From the NCBI RefSeq assembly GCF_900110495.1, contig NZ_FODX01000001.1, forward strand, positions 682,001-746,000: 64,000 nucleotides of DNA, in the 5' to 3' direction. The notes under the pieces were generated by a model. It saw only the letters and a list, made by a program, of their open reading frames with translations. It searched no databases and was not told the origin of the DNA. This document shows positions 62,473-64,000 of the stretch, piece by piece (the first letter of the stretch is position 1; every line of letters begins with the position of its first letter). The translations under genes were made by a program, and so were the position numbers. This stretch comes from Nitrosovibrio sp. Nv6 (GTDB lineage: Bacteria > Pseudomonadota > Gammaproteobacteria > Burkholderiales > Nitrosomonadaceae).

Positions 62473-62902
62473 TGCTCATGAAACCTTGAATGTCCGGAGC
62501 GCACCTGATCAGGCGACTATTGTGATCCTGGATGAATCCGGCACCAAAATATTCGAAGGCAAAACGCCTACCTCGTTGCCCCTTGAGAAAAAGAAGGGCT
62601 ATTTCAGCGGTAAAAAATATTCGGTAAACATCAAAAAAGAAGGTTTTGCAGAACAAAATATTACTGTGGATACAAAGGTTAATGGCTGGTATGTTGCGGG
62701 CAATCTGGTTTTTGGAGGAGTTATCGGCTGGCTCATCGTTGATCCTGCAACGGGAGCCATGTGGAAACTGGACACCAATGAAATAGACGTTACATTGCAA
62801 GCACCGAGGCAGGGTAGAACAATTGAGAATACAACTCGCATCGTTCTTTTAGAAGATGTTCCGCCATCTCTGCGTAGCAAGATGGTTAGAGTCTCGCAAT
62901 AA
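62396..62902 (+). CDS. Lipoprotein with PEGA-like domain
   Basis: A 168-residue protein with AGAGGG four bases before ATG. Signal WKAIPVLFASTV and lipobox LAGC at about residues 16-19. The mature part begins ATIMGNSAHETLNVRSAPDQ and shows the PEGA-type pattern (ATIVILDESGTKIFEGKTPT, KYSVNIKKEGF). A hydrophobic segment (VAGNLVFGGVIGWLIVDPAT) follows. Similar proteins are common as small outer-membrane lipoproteins. Confidence 0.8.
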   Translation: MKMWKAIPVLFASTVLAGCATIMGNSAHETLNVRSAPDQATIVILDESGTKIFEGKTPTSLPLEKKKGYFSGKKYSVNIKKEGFAEQNITVDTKVNGWYVAGNLVFGGVIGWLIVDPATGAMWKLDTNEIDVTLQAPRQGRTIENTTRIVLLEDVPPSLRSKMVRVSQ

Positions 62903-62948
62903 CAAGTACTGTTACACCTCGATAAACCTTCATACTGGAGTCCGAACC

Positions 62949-64000
62949 ATGACGTTTAGACGCATTCACGAGATCCGTATATTTAGTACGCTCTTTGGGG
63001 CTGCCTTGGGTGGATTTATTTTTTCAACTCCCACATTCGCCCAAAGCTATACCGCTTTTGATATTGGCACTTTAGGTGGACCCGGCACGTACGCTACCGC
63101 AATCAACGAACACGGGCAGATAACAGGCAATTCCGATTTGGCTGACCGTTCCTATCACGCCTTTATCACTGAACCTAACGGCAAGGGAATCACCGATCTC
63201 GGCACCCTTGCAGGCGGGAATTTAAGCTGGGGTTTTGATATTAATGCAAGCGGCCAGGTTGTGGGTGAATCTGACTACACCAACTCACTTGGTACCTTAT
63301 ACCGACAGGCAGTTATTGTCGATGCTAACGGCATGAGAGGTTTTACCGGATGGAGCTATAGTCATGCCTCGGGCATTAATAATGCTGGACAGGTAGCCGG
63401 CCACATTACCGCTATATCCCATTCAGGAAGTGATGCATTTGTTACTGGCCCGAATGGGGAAAATCCGTTGCCTCTTGGGAGTTTGCATGCCAATGGCGAT
63501 GCGGTTGCTGATATTAATTCTTCGGGGCAAGTGGTGGGCCATGCTCATCTCTCTTCCGGTCTGTATATGCACGCGTACATTACAAGCGCTAACGGTGGGT
63601 TCGCATCCGACTTGGGCACGTTGGGCGGGGCCACAAGCTCTGCCTTAGCTGTCAACGATGCGGGCAAAGTTGTAGGCTATTCCGAAATAAGAACGGGGTT
63701 CGAGTCACCAATTCATGCCTTCATCACCGATATCGATAGCAATATGACAGACCTTGGGACACTGGGAGGAGCAAGCAGTAGTGCCTATGGTATCAATTCG
63801 TTTGGACAAATCGTGGGGTGGGCGGATACAGGAATAGCAAATCGCAGACATGCTTTTGTCATAGGAGCGGATGGCGAGGGTATGACTGACCTTAACTCGC
63901 TTGTTAAGCTGGAGGATGGAATCTTCCTGTCTGATGCAACGGATATTAATGATCTCGGCCAGATTATCGCCAACGCTAGTAATGGGCGCGCTTACCTGCT
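62949..64000 (+). CDS. HAF-repeat exported protein, N-terminal part (runs off the window)
   Basis: ATG at 62949 with GGAG eight bases upstream; the frame is open to the right edge (350 codons). Signal peptide (STLFGAALGGFIFSTPTFAQ). HAF-type repeats: YHAFITEPNGKGITDLGTLA, then GQVVGESDY, GQVAGHIT, DLGTLGGATSSALAVNDAG and MTDLGTLGGASSSAYGINS. Repeats resemble those in the gene at 48821. A PEP-CTERM tail may lie beyond the window but cannot be seen. Confidence 0.85.
   Translation, partial: MTFRRIHEIRIFSTLFGAALGGFIFSTPTFAQSYTAFDIGTLGGPGTYATAINEHGQITGNSDLADRSYHAFITEPNGKGITDLGTLAGGNLSWGFDINASGQVVGESDYTNSLGTLYRQAVIVDANGMRGFTGWSYSHASGINNAGQVAGHITAISHSGSDAFVTGPNGENPLPLGSLHANGDAVADINSSGQVVGHAHLSSGLYMHAYITSANGGFASDLGTLGGATSSALAVNDAGKVVGYSEIRTGFESPIHAFITDIDSNMTDLGTLGGASSSAYGINSFGQIVGWADTGIANRRHAFVIGADGEGMTDLNSLVKLEDGIFLSDATDINDLGQIIANASNGRAYL

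Overview
The window reads as a betaproteobacterial chromosome, most likely a nitrosomonad such as Nitrosospira. That placement is an inference from the mix of HAF-repeat PEP-CTERM secreted proteins, multihaem cytochromes, homospermidine synthase and a vanadium-type haloperoxidase; no rRNA or nitrification gene is present to prove it. About one third is prophage and two thirds is host chromosome rich in secreted proteins, lipoproteins and signalling proteins.

Positions 1-22347 are the right part of a prophage whose left end lies outside the window. Order: tail-tip protein (cut at the left edge), tail fibre and assembly genes, two small membrane proteins, a leftward lysogeny block (repressor, a 55-residue protein, a lipoprotein), then a long rightward early block. 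The early block holds an RHH protein, a CII-like regulator, two related copies of a small protein, a catalytic-domain-only tyrosine recombinase, many small genes joined by ATGA-type overlaps, MazG-like, DUF5131, J-domain and ASCH proteins, and a primase-helicase. It is followed by an iteron-like array that looks like the phage origin, a PAPS-reductase-like protein, a second tyrosine recombinase and a large serine integrase. The integrase gene runs into tRNA-Asn, which marks the right attachment site.

Positions 22348-33000 hold small lipoproteins and orphan genes, two copies of a diverged ~105-bp non-coding repeat with DnaA-box-like sequences, the haloperoxidase, homospermidine synthase, a His-rich tandem-repeat metal-binding protein, a pair of related ~65-residue proteins, and a Wzz/GumC-type chain-length protein fused to a degenerate tyrosine-recombinase-like domain.

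Positions 33000-48000 hold a TetR regulator with its likely target (DUF4242), a TPR protein, an FAD enzyme, a Tat-exported intradiol dioxygenase, a kinase/HAD pair, a large GGDEF-EAL protein, a stray NinX-like phage gene, a cardiolipin-synthase-like protein and a lipid-binding-type exported protein. Positions 48000-64000 hold two HAF-repeat proteins plus a decayed HAF fragment, an IS4-type transposase remnant, DUF488, CreA, a CHRD protein, a two-gene cytochrome c operon, a membrane protein, a RimK-type ATP-grasp protein and a frameshifted wHTH-ATPase-TPR regulator.

Most family names come from motif recognition by eye without database searches. Start sites were chosen from ribosome binding sites, overlaps and signal peptides.
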